Source: Chryseobacterium taklimakanense
Lineage (GTDB): Bacteria; Bacteroidota; Bacteroidia; Flavobacteriales; Weeksellaceae
Assembly (NCBI RefSeq): GCF_900187185.1
Contig: NZ_LT906465.1
Span: 372,001 to 436,000, forward strand
Reading direction: 5' to 3'
DNA: 64,000 nt
Each line of letters begins with the position of its first letter. The first letter of the stretch is position 1. Below are positions 1-8,559 of this stretch, in pieces. The notes under the pieces are model-generated. The model saw only the letters and a program-made list of their open reading frames with translations. It made no database searches and was not told the origin of the DNA. The translations under genes were made by a program, and so were the position numbers.

Positions 1-972
1 TTCTGGATATTTTGCATTAAATAACTTTTCAAGTGTATGATGCACGTATGTGGTATTACCACCTACATTTTTTTGATAAGCAATACCGCCACTTGTTTTG
101 AAAGAGCTCACCTCTGCACTTGTTGAAACGTCAAATTTTTGAAGATATTTTAAATTTGGCTTTACTAGTGCTTGCCTACAAAGTTTATATAAATTTTTAT
201 ATTCACCGATATAATTACCTGTTTTAGAATTTCCTTTTATTCCAGATAGGTTTGTTGTTACTCCAATTAAAATTACAGGCAAACTGTAAACATAGATATT
301 GGGAAGAACTTTCATTTTCCCAACCAAATGTTCAACCTTATTTTTATCAACGGCGTAAGCTTCGATATAATTGGTTTTGGGCGAAGCTTCTTTAGAATAA
401 ACTGTTAAATATTCTTTTCTTGGATTTCCCTTTGACGTCACGGAAACATTTGTAATCTCATCCTTCCCCCTCAAATCCAGGTATTTTTTGTCATATTTTA
501 GAATTATTTTCTCTGGTTTTTCTTCAATATCAATGTACATTATTAATTGTGATTCAAAACCGGGATATAAATTTAACTCTGGAACTATATAAGAGATTTT
601 TCTTTCTTTAATTAAAATTTTGTCAAATCTATTCTTCAATAATGTAAATTCATTTTTATCCACATTGCCACTTTTGTTACAAATAATATTCTTATAAGCA
701 CAATCACCACTTAATTTTGTGTCTCCGATCCTTATCCAATCAAACCCATATTGTCCAACATACTTTTCACTTGGTCTAAATTTCACTAAACACTTCGCAA
801 TGATTTCGCCAATTGGTGGTTTTCTAGGATTATCACCATGTAAAATCTTATCAGCACTTTTTTCAGAATAAACCTCCGCTGCACTTTCCACGATGTCAGT
901 TTCAGAATAATAGCGCAAATCTCCACCAATGATCTCGGTAATCTTTCCTTTTACAATTCTCGTTCTGCTCAT
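1..972 (-). CDS. T6SS effector, 3' part outside window
   Basis: The frame is open from ATG at 972 to base 1 (324 codons), so only the N-terminal part is seen. Residues 1-24 carry the effector signature of this locus (MSRTRIVKGKITEIIGGD, then YYSE). A second stretch (FRPSEKY, then FDWIRIGDT) and a beta-rich region to about residue 265 match the zinc-protease effector at 7207-8550, so the two share a long N-terminal module. After that they diverge and the toxin domain cannot be named. It follows an orphan VgrG tail by 11 bp, which supports delivery by the T6SS spike. That it is a cargo effector is inference; no catalytic motif is visible in the part seen. Confidence 0.65.
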   Translation of the reverse strand, partial: MSRTRIVKGKITEIIGGDLRYYSETDIVESAAEVYSEKSADKILHGDNPRKPPIGEIIAKCLVKFRPSEKYVGQYGFDWIRIGDTKLSGDCAYKNIICNKSGNVDKNEFTLLKNRFDKILIKERKISYIVPELNLYPGFESQLIMYIDIEEKPEKIILKYDKKYLDLRGKDEITNVSVTSKGNPRKEYLTVYSKEASPKTNYIEAYAVDKNKVEHLVGKMKVLPNIYVYSLPVILIGVTTNLSGIKGNSKTGNYIGEYKNLYKLCRQALVKPNLKYLQKFDVSTSAEVSSFKTSGGIAYQKNVGGNTTYVHHTLEKLFNAKYPE

Positions 973-983
973 AGTTAAAGTTT

Positions 984-1580
984 TTAATGTGATTTACCAA
1001 TTTCTCCACTTCTGTTATCGATATTTCCCTGTGCGTCCTTTTTTATTTGACCACTTGTTGATGTTTCAATGCCTTGTTCACTGTTAACAACCGTCTTTCC
1101 TTGTTTCGTCTCACTATGCACATCACCCTCGATCATCTCCGTCAGTTTCCCGGTGATAAATACGCTCGCATCACCAACAACTGAAGTCATTTTTATTGCG
1201 CCAACACTCTGTGTTGAATTCATCCCGATGCTTTGGCTACTGTTCATTCCTATACTTTCGTCACGGTTTTGCCCTACATTATTGCTTTGGTTTTGACCAA
1301 CAGATGTGGACATATTCTCACCCACATTGATGAACATATTCTTGCAGTTTAAGGTCATCGTCTCCAGCGCGGTGATATTGATATTGCTTCCGCTAGTGTC
1401 CAGATGTATCTCGTTGCCAGATTTGTCCGTGATGATAATGCTTTCGTCCTCGGTAAAAATAATTTTGTGGCCGCTGCGCGTCATGATGGATTTTACAGAA
1501 TTGCCGCTTCCGCCGCCCAGCGCTGTCCCGCCATGGAACACGCCGCCCATCACGAAAGGCCGGTCCGGATGGCTGTGCAT
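984..1580 (-). pseudogene. Orphan VgrG C-terminal fragment (198 codons)
   Basis: The reading frame begins at HPDRPFVMGG, a motif near residue 465 of the intact VgrG at 8560-10545, and runs to a normal C-terminus. Long stretches are base-identical to the intact gene (for example around 1315-1380 versus 8881-8945). The gp27-like head and most of the OB fold are missing, so it cannot make a spike alone. The identity ends after GKTVVNSE; the last 40 residues differ from the other copies and abut the effector at 1-972. It has an ATG at 1580, so a small protein could be made. It may be a donor for recombination with the intact vgrG (inference). Confidence 0.8.
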
Positions 1581-1639
1581 ATCTTAAAATAACAACTTGT
1601 TATCACTTCTTTTTTTATTCATAAATAATACAAAAACTA

Positions 1640-2087
1640 TTAATGAAATAAAAAAACAAATAAAGCTGATAAGCCGTTCAAAAAAACGGAATTTATCTCC
1701 AAATCTCCATAACAATCATTCTCATAAATTGAATCTGTAAGATTTATGTTTGTAAAGTAATTTTGAATCAATGGGCTGCTAAGAACAGTAAAAGCGATAA
1801 AGAAAGAAATCATGGGAACGATAAACAGCGTCGTAAACACATAAATGTTTTTGTTATTCTCCATAGTTAAACTTGGATTTTTTTTAAGAAAAAACCAGAG
1901 AAAAGCAACAAAAAATGGCACCAAAAATTAGCCACCATGTATATTCTTTCCCAGGTGTAGAAGAACAGGGATCAATTATTTCTACGGCGTTTGCCAAAAT
2001 GTAATTAAAGAAAACGAAAACTAAAGCAGAAAATACTGCTAAAGATATAATTGAATTAAATTGTAATACCGGGGTAATCTTCATCAT
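1640..2087 (-). pseudogene. Frameshifted membrane protein, immunity candidate
   Basis: Two overlapping frames (1884-2087 and 1640-1924) each hold hydrophobic helices. Removing one base in the A6 run at 1910-1915 joins them into a 148-residue protein with about four membrane segments, reading through as FGAIFVAFLWFF. The tract is a typical site for a homopolymer error or a real slip mutation. Its ATG overlaps the stop of an effector-like remnant at 2087, the arrangement expected of an immunity gene following its toxin. No family is recognised. Either an assembly error, a dead gene or translational slippage would fit. Confidence 0.5.
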
Positions 2088-2173
2088 TATTTCGGTGTAA
2101 ATGTCATCATTGTTGCTGGTACTCCTTCAGGGCTCGGCGCTGCTTTTGCATTAAGCCTTTCTCCAGCTTGATG
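2087..2173 (-). pseudogene. Remnant of an effector C-terminus
   Basis: After an in-frame TAG (2174-2176) the frame encodes about 28 residues, HQAGERLNAKAAPSPEGV followed by PATMMTFTPK, then a TAA that overlaps the ATG of the next gene as TAATG. The composition reads like the real tail of a protein, and the coupling to the downstream membrane gene is that of a toxin-immunity pair. Nothing upstream continues it, so the body of the effector appears deleted. No family is recognised and the call rests on context. Confidence 0.35.
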
Positions 2174-2204
2174 CTAATGACTGAATTTGAGTTAGTGTAT
2201 AAAC

Positions 2205-2633
2205 CTATTGATCAAATTCAAAATTTATTTCTTTATTTTTAATATTGTCGTAAACTACATTCCCATCTTTCAATATATAAAAAATATCTGGCACCCCTTC
2301 TGTAAGTCTGATGTATGATATCAAGTTTTTATTTTCCCCATCTAGCCATTTCCTTTCTTTGTTAAAGGAATCATTAATTTCATCGGTTTTGTTATAAATA
2401 TAAATAGAATATAGATGTTTTTTTTCAGAAGGATAATAGTTTCGAATTTTCTTTTCAATTTCATGATAATATTCTTTTTCATATAAAAAATTGCCATCAA
2501 TAAAGAAATAATCAATCCTATTATTATTACCGTCCACGGAAAATTCGTATGTGATAGAGTTTAAAGGTTTCAGTTCAAATTTTCTTTGAGAATCCATACT
2601 TTTTTTTTGATTACAAAATTGAAAAACTAACAA
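2205..2633 (-). CDS. Lipoprotein, immunity candidate for the DUF3289-like effector
   Basis: The 142-codon frame from TTG at 2633 begins inside a signal peptide. Reading upstream from an ATT at 2660 gives IIKYLLLFTLLVFQFCNQKK, a clear lipoprotein signal with lipobox Cys. The true start is therefore probably non-ATG near 2657-2660, overlapping the effector's 3' end by about 30 bp; ATG 2597 would lose the signal. The mature part is polar with many Tyr, Asn and Lys and matches no family I know. Position directly after an effector and the predicted periplasmic anchoring suggest it neutralises that effector in the periplasm (inference). Confidence 0.6.
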   Translation of the reverse strand: MLVFQFCNQKKSMDSQRKFELKPLNSITYEFSVDGNNNRIDYFFIDGNFLYEKEYYHEIEKKIRNYYPSEKKHLYSIYIYNKTDEINDSFNKERKWLDGENKNLISYIRLTEGVPDIFYILKDGNVVYDNIKNKEINFEFDQ

Positions 2634-3559
2634 GGTGAATAATAATAAATATTTGATAATGTATGGTTTGAATGTCCTGCTATAAATACCTTACGTGTTA
2701 TCTCTGTGATAAATGGCTTTGCATTTCGATAATGTTGAAGTATATACCACGCTTTAAAGAAATCCCCTGTGTGATATTGTGGAATTCTGTCTTTTCCATG
2801 TTTTACAATATCGTCCCAGTCCAGCCCGAAATGATCATAAAATGTATAAAGCAAATTTGCTGTCCAAACTTTGCTGCATTTGTTGTATTTGTATTCTATA
2901 AGCTCAGCCTTAACGCTCCATACTTGATGGATAGTGATTCCTAGTCCTGACACCTTATCCCAAAATGATGAAAAATTCAATAGCCTCATAGATATAGGCG
3001 TTATTTTTTCTACATCATAATTATGGTTCGCTAATTCGTGTTGGAGCTTTCCCAAAAATTCATTATGATAAATAACGAATGCTCCATGATTTGCTATTTC
3101 AGAGTTTAAAATATCACTCTTATAAGTTCCACCACTACCTTTTTGAAATCTGGCTGACATCTCCAAGGCAACCGTTTCCATTTGTCCTATTGATAAAGAA
3201 GTCATAAGTTGATCAAGATAGGCACCTAATGTTGCGTTATTCTTTTTGAAAACAGGGTCTTGTGTGATTGATCTGGATTTTGCAGGCTTATCATTAAAAA
3301 GCATATCTTCTGCTACTGTTCCATCATAATTAAAGCCAGGTAATCTTTTAGCTTGACCAATTAGTTTTTTTGCAACGTTGATTTCACCTTCTTTACATTT
3401 TTCTGGTTTCGAAGCTTTAATATAATGAACCCCAGTTTCATCACCCTTCTGGGCAAAGTATTTAGCAGAAGAATTCTCAATGTTTCCTTGCGCATATACC
3501 TTTGTAGAGCCACCTGTAGTTTCGATGTAATCACCTCCGATATAAGATTCTTTGCTCAT
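2627..3559 (-). CDS. T6SS effector with DUF3289-like C-terminus
   Basis: This 310-residue protein begins with a divergent form of the locus signature (YIGGDYIETTGGS, then YAQGNIE at residues 6-30). The C-terminal third (about residues 205-295) contains VWSVKAELIEYKYN, FYDHFGLDWDDI, FFKAWYILQHY and KPFITEI, a pattern I associate with DUF3289, a family of unknown activity. The middle is helical. It lies 3 bp after an orphan VgrG fragment and overlaps a lipoprotein gene downstream, so it fits the effector slot of a VgrG-effector-immunity module. The cargo role is inferred from context; the DUF match is from memory. Confidence 0.6.
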   Translation of the reverse strand: MSKESYIGGDYIETTGGSTKVYAQGNIENSSAKYFAQKGDETGVHYIKASKPEKCKEGEINVAKKLIGQAKRLPGFNYDGTVAEDMLFNDKPAKSRSITQDPVFKKNNATLGAYLDQLMTSLSIGQMETVALEMSARFQKGSGGTYKSDILNSEIANHGAFVIYHNEFLGKLQHELANHNYDVEKITPISMRLLNFSSFWDKVSGLGITIHQVWSVKAELIEYKYNKCSKVWTANLLYTFYDHFGLDWDDIVKHGKDRIPQYHTGDFFKAWYILQHYRNAKPFITEITRKVFIAGHSNHTLSNIYYYSPC

Positions 3560-3562
3560 ATA

Positions 3563-4690
3563 CTAATGATTTTTAGATTGTTCACCGGATGCATTCTTCA
3601 CTTCTTTTTGCGAATGCTGTTCATACACATCGTTACTCTGAACGCTTATTTTACCGCTGGCAACCCTCGTCCTGTCATTCTCTGTATGGCTCTCCTTATT
3701 CCCCTGTATAAACTCCGTCATTTTTCCTAACACATTGGTAATAAAGTCAGTACCCACGGAAAGCATGTTGAGCATTCCCACGCTTGTCGTCTTGTTCATG
3801 CCAGCACTTTCTGTGATATTTTGCCCAACCATGTTGCTTTGGTTCGCTCCAACAGATGTACTCTGGTCCTGACCAATGATGCTTGTCATATTCTCCGTGA
3901 CATTAATGTTCATGTTCTTGCAATTGAGCGTCATGGTTTCAGGAGCAGTGATGTTAATATTACTTCCTGTTGTATCCAAATGGATTTCATTGCCACTCTT
4001 GTCCGTGATGACAATGCTTTCGTCCTCGGTAAAAATAATTTTGTGCCCGCTTCTGGTCATAATAGACTTCACGGAGTTGTTGCTTCCCCCACCCAGCGCC
4101 GTTCCACCATGGAACATCCCGCCCATCACGAACGGTCGGTCCGGATGGTTGAACTGGAAGCCCACCATTACCTGGTCGCCGACCTCGGGGATAGCTACAT
4201 AGCCGCGGTTCTGCGTCACCTGGTCGGTACCGCCGGCGTCGGGAGCCATCATGCGGATGAAGTTCGTAGTGTCGTGCAGCTGCCAGTCGAAACGCACTGT
4301 TACGCAGCCCTGTCCCTTCGGATCGCTGTTGCTTACTACGGTGGCAATCTGTGGTTGTGCAACCGGAACTGTAAATTCCGGCCTTGGGATAAAACCGGTG
4401 TCGGAAGCAATCGCTTTAAAGGTTCCCTTATAGTTCCCTATGGCATCCACCTGGTGGGTGGCTTCAGTGACCATGATCCGGGTGAAGTAGGAGGTCTTGT
4501 TGCTGTCGGGTTTGCGCATGTTGATGTCTGCCACGCAGCCCGGGTAGAGGAAAGGAATGGAGGTGTTGCCGCTAACGGTGAAGACCTCCACGCCCGCGCT
4601 TCCTGCGGCGCTCTGCTGGGAGTTCACCATCACCTGGTCGCCAACCTCCGAGAATTTAGCTACTCTTTTGCATGTGCCCAAAGGTGACAA
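3563..4690 (-). pseudogene. Orphan VgrG fragment lacking the head domain (375 codons)
   Basis: From VNSQQSAAGSAG onward this copies residues ~308-661 of the VgrG at 8560-10545, including the OB-fold region, HPDRPFVMGG and a divergent spike repeat (GMNKTTSVGM). The gp27-like head is absent. The first 21 residues, ending SEVGDQVMV, are not the sequence that precedes VNSQ in the intact gene. They resemble PEVGDQVMV from further downstream in VgrG, pointing to recombination between two near-identical DNA stretches (about 4627-4650 and 4153-4176). The only start is TTG at 4690 without a clear ribosome site. The tail past about residue 335 differs from other copies and adjoins the DUF3289-like effector. 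Confidence 0.8.
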
Positions 4691-4695
4691 GGAGA

Positions 4696-4974
4696 TTATT
4701 TCTTAATAAGTTTTAAGATAAAAAGCATTACTATTGTAGGAATCGATAATAAGTTCAAAATAATTGAAGCGTATATTAAAAGAACTCCGCTGTAAGAATT
4801 ATTGAATATTTTAACTAACAGCAAATATATGAGATTTACACTTAATAAAATTAATCCTGAATATAAAAGAAATTTGAAGCTATTTCCTTTAGTTTTCCGA
4901 AATATAATTATACTAATTATTAGCACGATCATATATAAACCAAATCCTAAAAAATAAATTGTGTTTTTTTCCAT
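4696..4974 (-). CDS. Small three-helix membrane protein, immunity candidate
   Basis: The 92-residue product has three hydrophobic helices (about residues 6-26, 34-55 and 64-90) and a Lys-rich C-terminus, so it should sit in the inner membrane. It starts 4 bp after the stop of the lipase effector and ends 5 bp before the next VgrG fragment, the position held by immunity genes in the other modules. A membrane-embedded immunity protein would suit a lipase that attacks phospholipids (inference). No family is recognised. Confidence 0.55.
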   Translation of the reverse strand: MEKNTIYFLGFGLYMIVLIISIIIFRKTKGNSFKFLLYSGLILLSVNLIYLLLVKIFNNSYSGVLLIYASIILNLLSIPTIVMLFILKLIKK

Positions 4975-4978
4975 GAAA

Positions 4979-6111
4979 CTACTGATTAATTAAGAGATTT
5001 ACAGCATCTAATAAATATTTACAGGCGGATTTACCAGTTGATAAATTTATTGTAAACATCTTTTTTGCATTGTAATGATTCAAATTAGCTTCATTATTAA
5101 TGTTTGGCCCACTTTTGATATTCCATCTTTCTCCAAATTCAGCAACGCTATCAGATTGATCAGGTTTATTTGGAACCGCTTTTAAATTAATCCAAAAGTC
5201 TGCTTTTGGCATCGGTTTTCTACGGTATATATTGGAACCCACATATACTAAAAATCCCTCGCCAACTGGATCTAAAGTAATGAGCATTTTGACTTTGTAG
5301 CCTGCATCTGTTAAAATTTGGGATAAGTGTGCGCCATTCCATCCTCCCAAACTGTGACCAATTATAAAGAGTGGTGTAGTTTTATCAAAAATATTACTTT
5401 TGATTTTTTCATTTAATTCATCGAAAGCGTCGCTATAATCTAAATAGTAACTTGAGTAATATTTTGTAGAATTTGGATTTTGGTATAATATATTTTCAAA
5501 TACTATTTTTGCATCCTGAATATTTCTAAAAGGACCTTGAAAATAATAGGACTCCTTATCTGCCCCGCTCCTCCTAACAAGAAAGCGATTGCTTTATCAT
5601 TGTTTTCAACATTTAAATATTTACCTTTTTCAATACTACTCCCCCAACCATTAATTTTACAAAATAATTCCAATTCTTTACCTTCGCCTGTATTTTTCAG
5701 TAGTTTTTTCCAATATTTCTTATTTAAATAAAATTCAAAATATCCAGTATTATTTAATATTGTTACACTTTTGATACTTCCTAATCTAATATTGTTTATT
5801 CTATTCCATTCGTATACCCTTATTAAGAGATTTATTTTATTAGGAACATTTTTCGTCTCAATATGAAATCTAACCGTTTCACCCAGTAAGGCTTTTGTTA
5901 TCTTATTATTTCGTGAATCCGACCAGTAACCATCTACTACAAGGTCATTTACTGTTATGTCTGAATTTTCATCTGTATAAAAAATACCGTTTTGTTTGCC
6001 AGTATGATTAACGAACTGACCATTATCAACAATATTAGATTCTGAAAAATAATTTATATCTCCATGAACAGTCTCAACCGTTTTTCCTTTAACATATTTG
6101 TGTCTAGCCAT
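4979..6111 (-). pseudogene. Lipase-type T6SS effector with a frameshift
   Basis: The N-terminal frame (ATG 6111) carries the signature YVKGKTVETVHGD, then YFSESNIV, and a beta-rich stretch to LLGGAG. The frame then fails at four C bases (5563-5566, plus strand). Adding one base restores 377 codons, continuing ADKESYYFQGPF to a full alpha/beta-hydrolase domain. Visible residues are the nucleophile elbow GHSLGGW (Ser about 254), an acid candidate in TLDPVG and a His candidate in NHYNA, as in T6SS phospholipase effectors. As sequenced it makes only the N-terminal half. Sequencing error, loss of function or slippage are all possible. The membrane protein at 4696-4974 is the immunity candidate. 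Confidence 0.7.
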
Positions 6112-6118
6112 AATACAA

Positions 6119-6487
6119 TCAATGATTTTTGCTTTTTTCTTGACTATTATGTCTTATTTCTTTTTCGGCGAAGCGGAGGATAGATCCAAGGCAATTGGTT
6201 TCCAATCCGCCTTCTCCATTAAAAACCGTTTTCCCTTTTTTTACCTCAGTTTCAACATCTCCCTCAATCATCTCCATCAGTTTTCCGGTGATAAACACAC
6301 TCGCATCTCCCAGTACAGAAGTTATCTTCATGGCACCGATGCTTTGGGTAGCATTCATTCCGATTGATTGTGAACTGTTCATGCCAATGGTCTCACTGCT
6401 GTTCATCCCTACGCTCGTAGTCATATTCTCACCCACATTAATATTCATGTTCCTGCAGTTAAGCGTCATGGTTTCCGGCGCGGTGAT
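6119..6487 (-). pseudogene. Orphan VgrG tail fragment (about 122 codons)
   Basis: Homology to VgrG starts abruptly at ITAPETMTL (base 6487, near residue 540 of the intact protein) and continues to the stop. It keeps the spike repeats (GMNSSETIGMNSSQSIGMN) and GKLMEMIEGDVETE, then a private tail. An ATG at 6469 could start a 116-residue peptide. It lies 24 bp after the lipoprotein gene of the first module and 7 bp before the lipase effector. It has no head or OB fold, so on its own it is not a spike protein. Confidence 0.75.
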
Positions 6488-6511
6488 GTAAAAATAAAAA
6501 AAGCTAATGTT

Positions 6512-7207
6512 TTATCTTCCTTTTACTTCCTGTATTTCTCCTGATTTGGCATCAATTTTAAACACCTTTTCAATAACTGGTTCCTCATCATGCTGGCGAT
6601 AATCTCTTACAATTTCCCAAAAAGGATTATCTCCATCATTATATTTTAGCCTATTCCAAATCTTTTCTTCGGACTTTACTTTTTCATCATGAAACCAGAT
6701 TGAAAGCCTATATTTTGCAGGATTATTCTTTTCAAATATGTTTTCATCGTTTAAAATTACAAAAAGAATTTCAGGGTTAACTTTCACATTCTGATACAGA
6801 CTTTCATAATTAATCTCTTTACTCAATTTACCACTTATATCGTATTGATATTCTTTTCCCCAAGGAGCGTAACCCTTTACATACTCAACTAAGTCTTTAG
6901 TCCATAGTTTTTTTATGTTCCCATTTTTATAATATTCTTTATATATTCCAAAGAAAGAATTGTTAATCTCTATGTATTCAAGATATCCTTCGTCATATAT
7001 TGTTCTTGTTCTTACCCCTTCTTTTATCGTATCCGTTACAGAATTAGAAGTTATAATTTCACCTTCAAAAACCGTTGAACGGTCTTTATCAAATTTAATA
7101 ATATCGAAACTTTCTGTTGTCATTGTTTTGCTGTTTATATCTTTTTTATCCTGTCCGCTGCAATTGAGAAGACAAAAAAATATGATTAGTAAGGTTATTT
7201 TATTCAT
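6512..7207 (-). CDS. Lipoprotein, immunity candidate for the metalloprotease effector
   Basis: The 231-residue protein begins MNKITLLIIFFCLLNCSGQ, a lipoprotein signal with lipobox LLNC (Cys16). The mature part contains GIYKEYYKNGNIKKLW, a MORN-like strand repeat, and is otherwise unfamiliar. Its ATG overlaps the stop of the metalloprotease gene by one base, indicating translational coupling. By position and location it should guard the periplasm against that protease, though no inhibitor motif can be pointed to. It is one of the few intact genes of the array. Confidence 0.65.
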   Translation of the reverse strand: MNKITLLIIFFCLLNCSGQDKKDINSKTMTTESFDIIKFDKDRSTVFEGEIITSNSVTDTIKEGVRTRTIYDEGYLEYIEINNSFFGIYKEYYKNGNIKKLWTKDLVEYVKGYAPWGKEYQYDISGKLSKEINYESLYQNVKVNPEILFVILNDENIFEKNNPAKYRLSIWFHDEKVKSEEKIWNRLKYNDGDNPFWEIVRDYRQHDEEPVIEKVFKIDAKSGEIQEVKGR

Positions 7208-8550
7208 TATTTTACTGCTGTTTTGTGGCTATTCAGATTACTTTGAATTATTTTCCATTGCCAATGAGTTGTAGAAATTCTGTTAATACTATTCCAATGT
7301 GAATAATCCATAACATTGTCAAGCACGGCTCTCTCAAATGTATATTTTGAATTATTATCAAATGTATGATGCAAGCCAATAGCATGTAGGATTTCGTGAA
7401 CGGAAGTTCCCATGCTTGGGTCACTAGTTAATCTACCTGGAAAAACGATTGCACTTTTAACATGACCCACATCTTCTGCAATGCCATTCAGTCCATCTGA
7501 AGTGTCACCGAAAACATAAATTTTATAATATTCCGTGTACTTGCTGTTTTTTGAGTGGATTTTATCATTTAAATATTTATGTAGCTCATGAGTCTTGATT
7601 TGCCCATTTTGTGTGTACCACCAATTGAACCAATTAGAAATGAAAAAACCTGATAAATCCAAATTTTCCTCTTCTATAGTAGCTTTTACATAAGAGTGTG
7701 AAAGCACTTGTTGGAGTTTTACTTTTTCATTACTATTTACTTTTCCAACCTTTGGTTTACCTTCAAGTTTTGTCGTAATGGATACAAAAACAACTTTTAT
7801 ATTATAAGAAAAATTATTTGGTAAAATATTTATTTTACCGCAAACTTGTTGGTCAGCTAATATTGTAATATCCTTTTTAACATTAAAAACACTTTTGCAT
7901 TTAATTTTAATTGGTATTGTTCTATTACCTTTAGCTTTATTTTGAATTTCATCGTTCTTATAATCACTAATTTCAAATAGAGCTTTGTCATAGTGAAACT
8001 TTAGTTCTTTAGGTGATTGATCAATTTTAATTTTTAAAATTAAATTCGCTTCAGTATTTTTTCTCAGCGTCATTTTAGGCACATAGTAAATATAATTACT
8101 GCTACCAGCAGCCCTCTTTGCCTCTAGTACTAGCTTTTCGAAAGTATTGCAAATTTTATTATATTCATTTAAATCTTTTCGAAATACTCCTGGATTTTGC
8201 TTGTGATAAATTTGTCGCAATTTTGATAAGTCAGAGGCATCACGATATTTACCAATATGATTTAAATACCAAACATCGCCAGGATACCCAGTATCCGATA
8301 TTTTTATCCAATCAAATCCAAATGAAGGATTGTCTTTGTATTTATTATCAGGTCTAAAATGTATTGCGCATTTTGCTTTTGTGACCGGAGCAGGAGGGCT
8401 TTTGGGAGATCCATAACTAACTCCTTTTTCTTCGCCTTTTGCATTTATGGTTTCCGTCGCATTATAAACAATATTACTTTCAGAAAAAATACTGTAATCT
8501 TTTGCAACTATCTCGGTTAGCTTTCCTTTGATTATTCTAGTTCTGCTCAT
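7207..8550 (-). CDS. T6SS zinc-metalloprotease effector
   Basis: This is a 447-residue protein. The N-terminus has the array signature (RIIKGKLTEIVAKD, then FSESNIV) and a segment FRPDNKY...FDWIKISDTG shared with the effector at 1-972. The C-terminus holds the metzincin-type zinc motif HEILHAIGLHH (about residues 385-395) and a downstream Met-turn candidate NVMDYS, so a secreted peptidase is well supported. The substrate is unknown. It follows the intact vgrG by 9 bp and is coupled to a lipoprotein gene. The low GC content compared with vgrG suggests separate origins. Delivery on the VgrG spike is inferred from order and from the shared N-terminal signature. Confidence 0.8.
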   Translation of the reverse strand: MSRTRIIKGKLTEIVAKDYSIFSESNIVYNATETINAKGEEKGVSYGSPKSPPAPVTKAKCAIHFRPDNKYKDNPSFGFDWIKISDTGYPGDVWYLNHIGKYRDASDLSKLRQIYHKQNPGVFRKDLNEYNKICNTFEKLVLEAKRAAGSSNYIYYVPKMTLRKNTEANLILKIKIDQSPKELKFHYDKALFEISDYKNDEIQNKAKGNRTIPIKIKCKSVFNVKKDITILADQQVCGKINILPNNFSYNIKVVFVSITTKLEGKPKVGKVNSNEKVKLQQVLSHSYVKATIEEENLDLSGFFISNWFNWWYTQNGQIKTHELHKYLNDKIHSKNSKYTEYYKIYVFGDTSDGLNGIAEDVGHVKSAIVFPGRLTSDPSMGTSVHEILHAIGLHHTFDNNSKYTFERAVLDNVMDYSHWNSINRISTTHWQWKIIQSNLNSHKTAVK

Positions 8551-8559
8551 CTTTTAACC

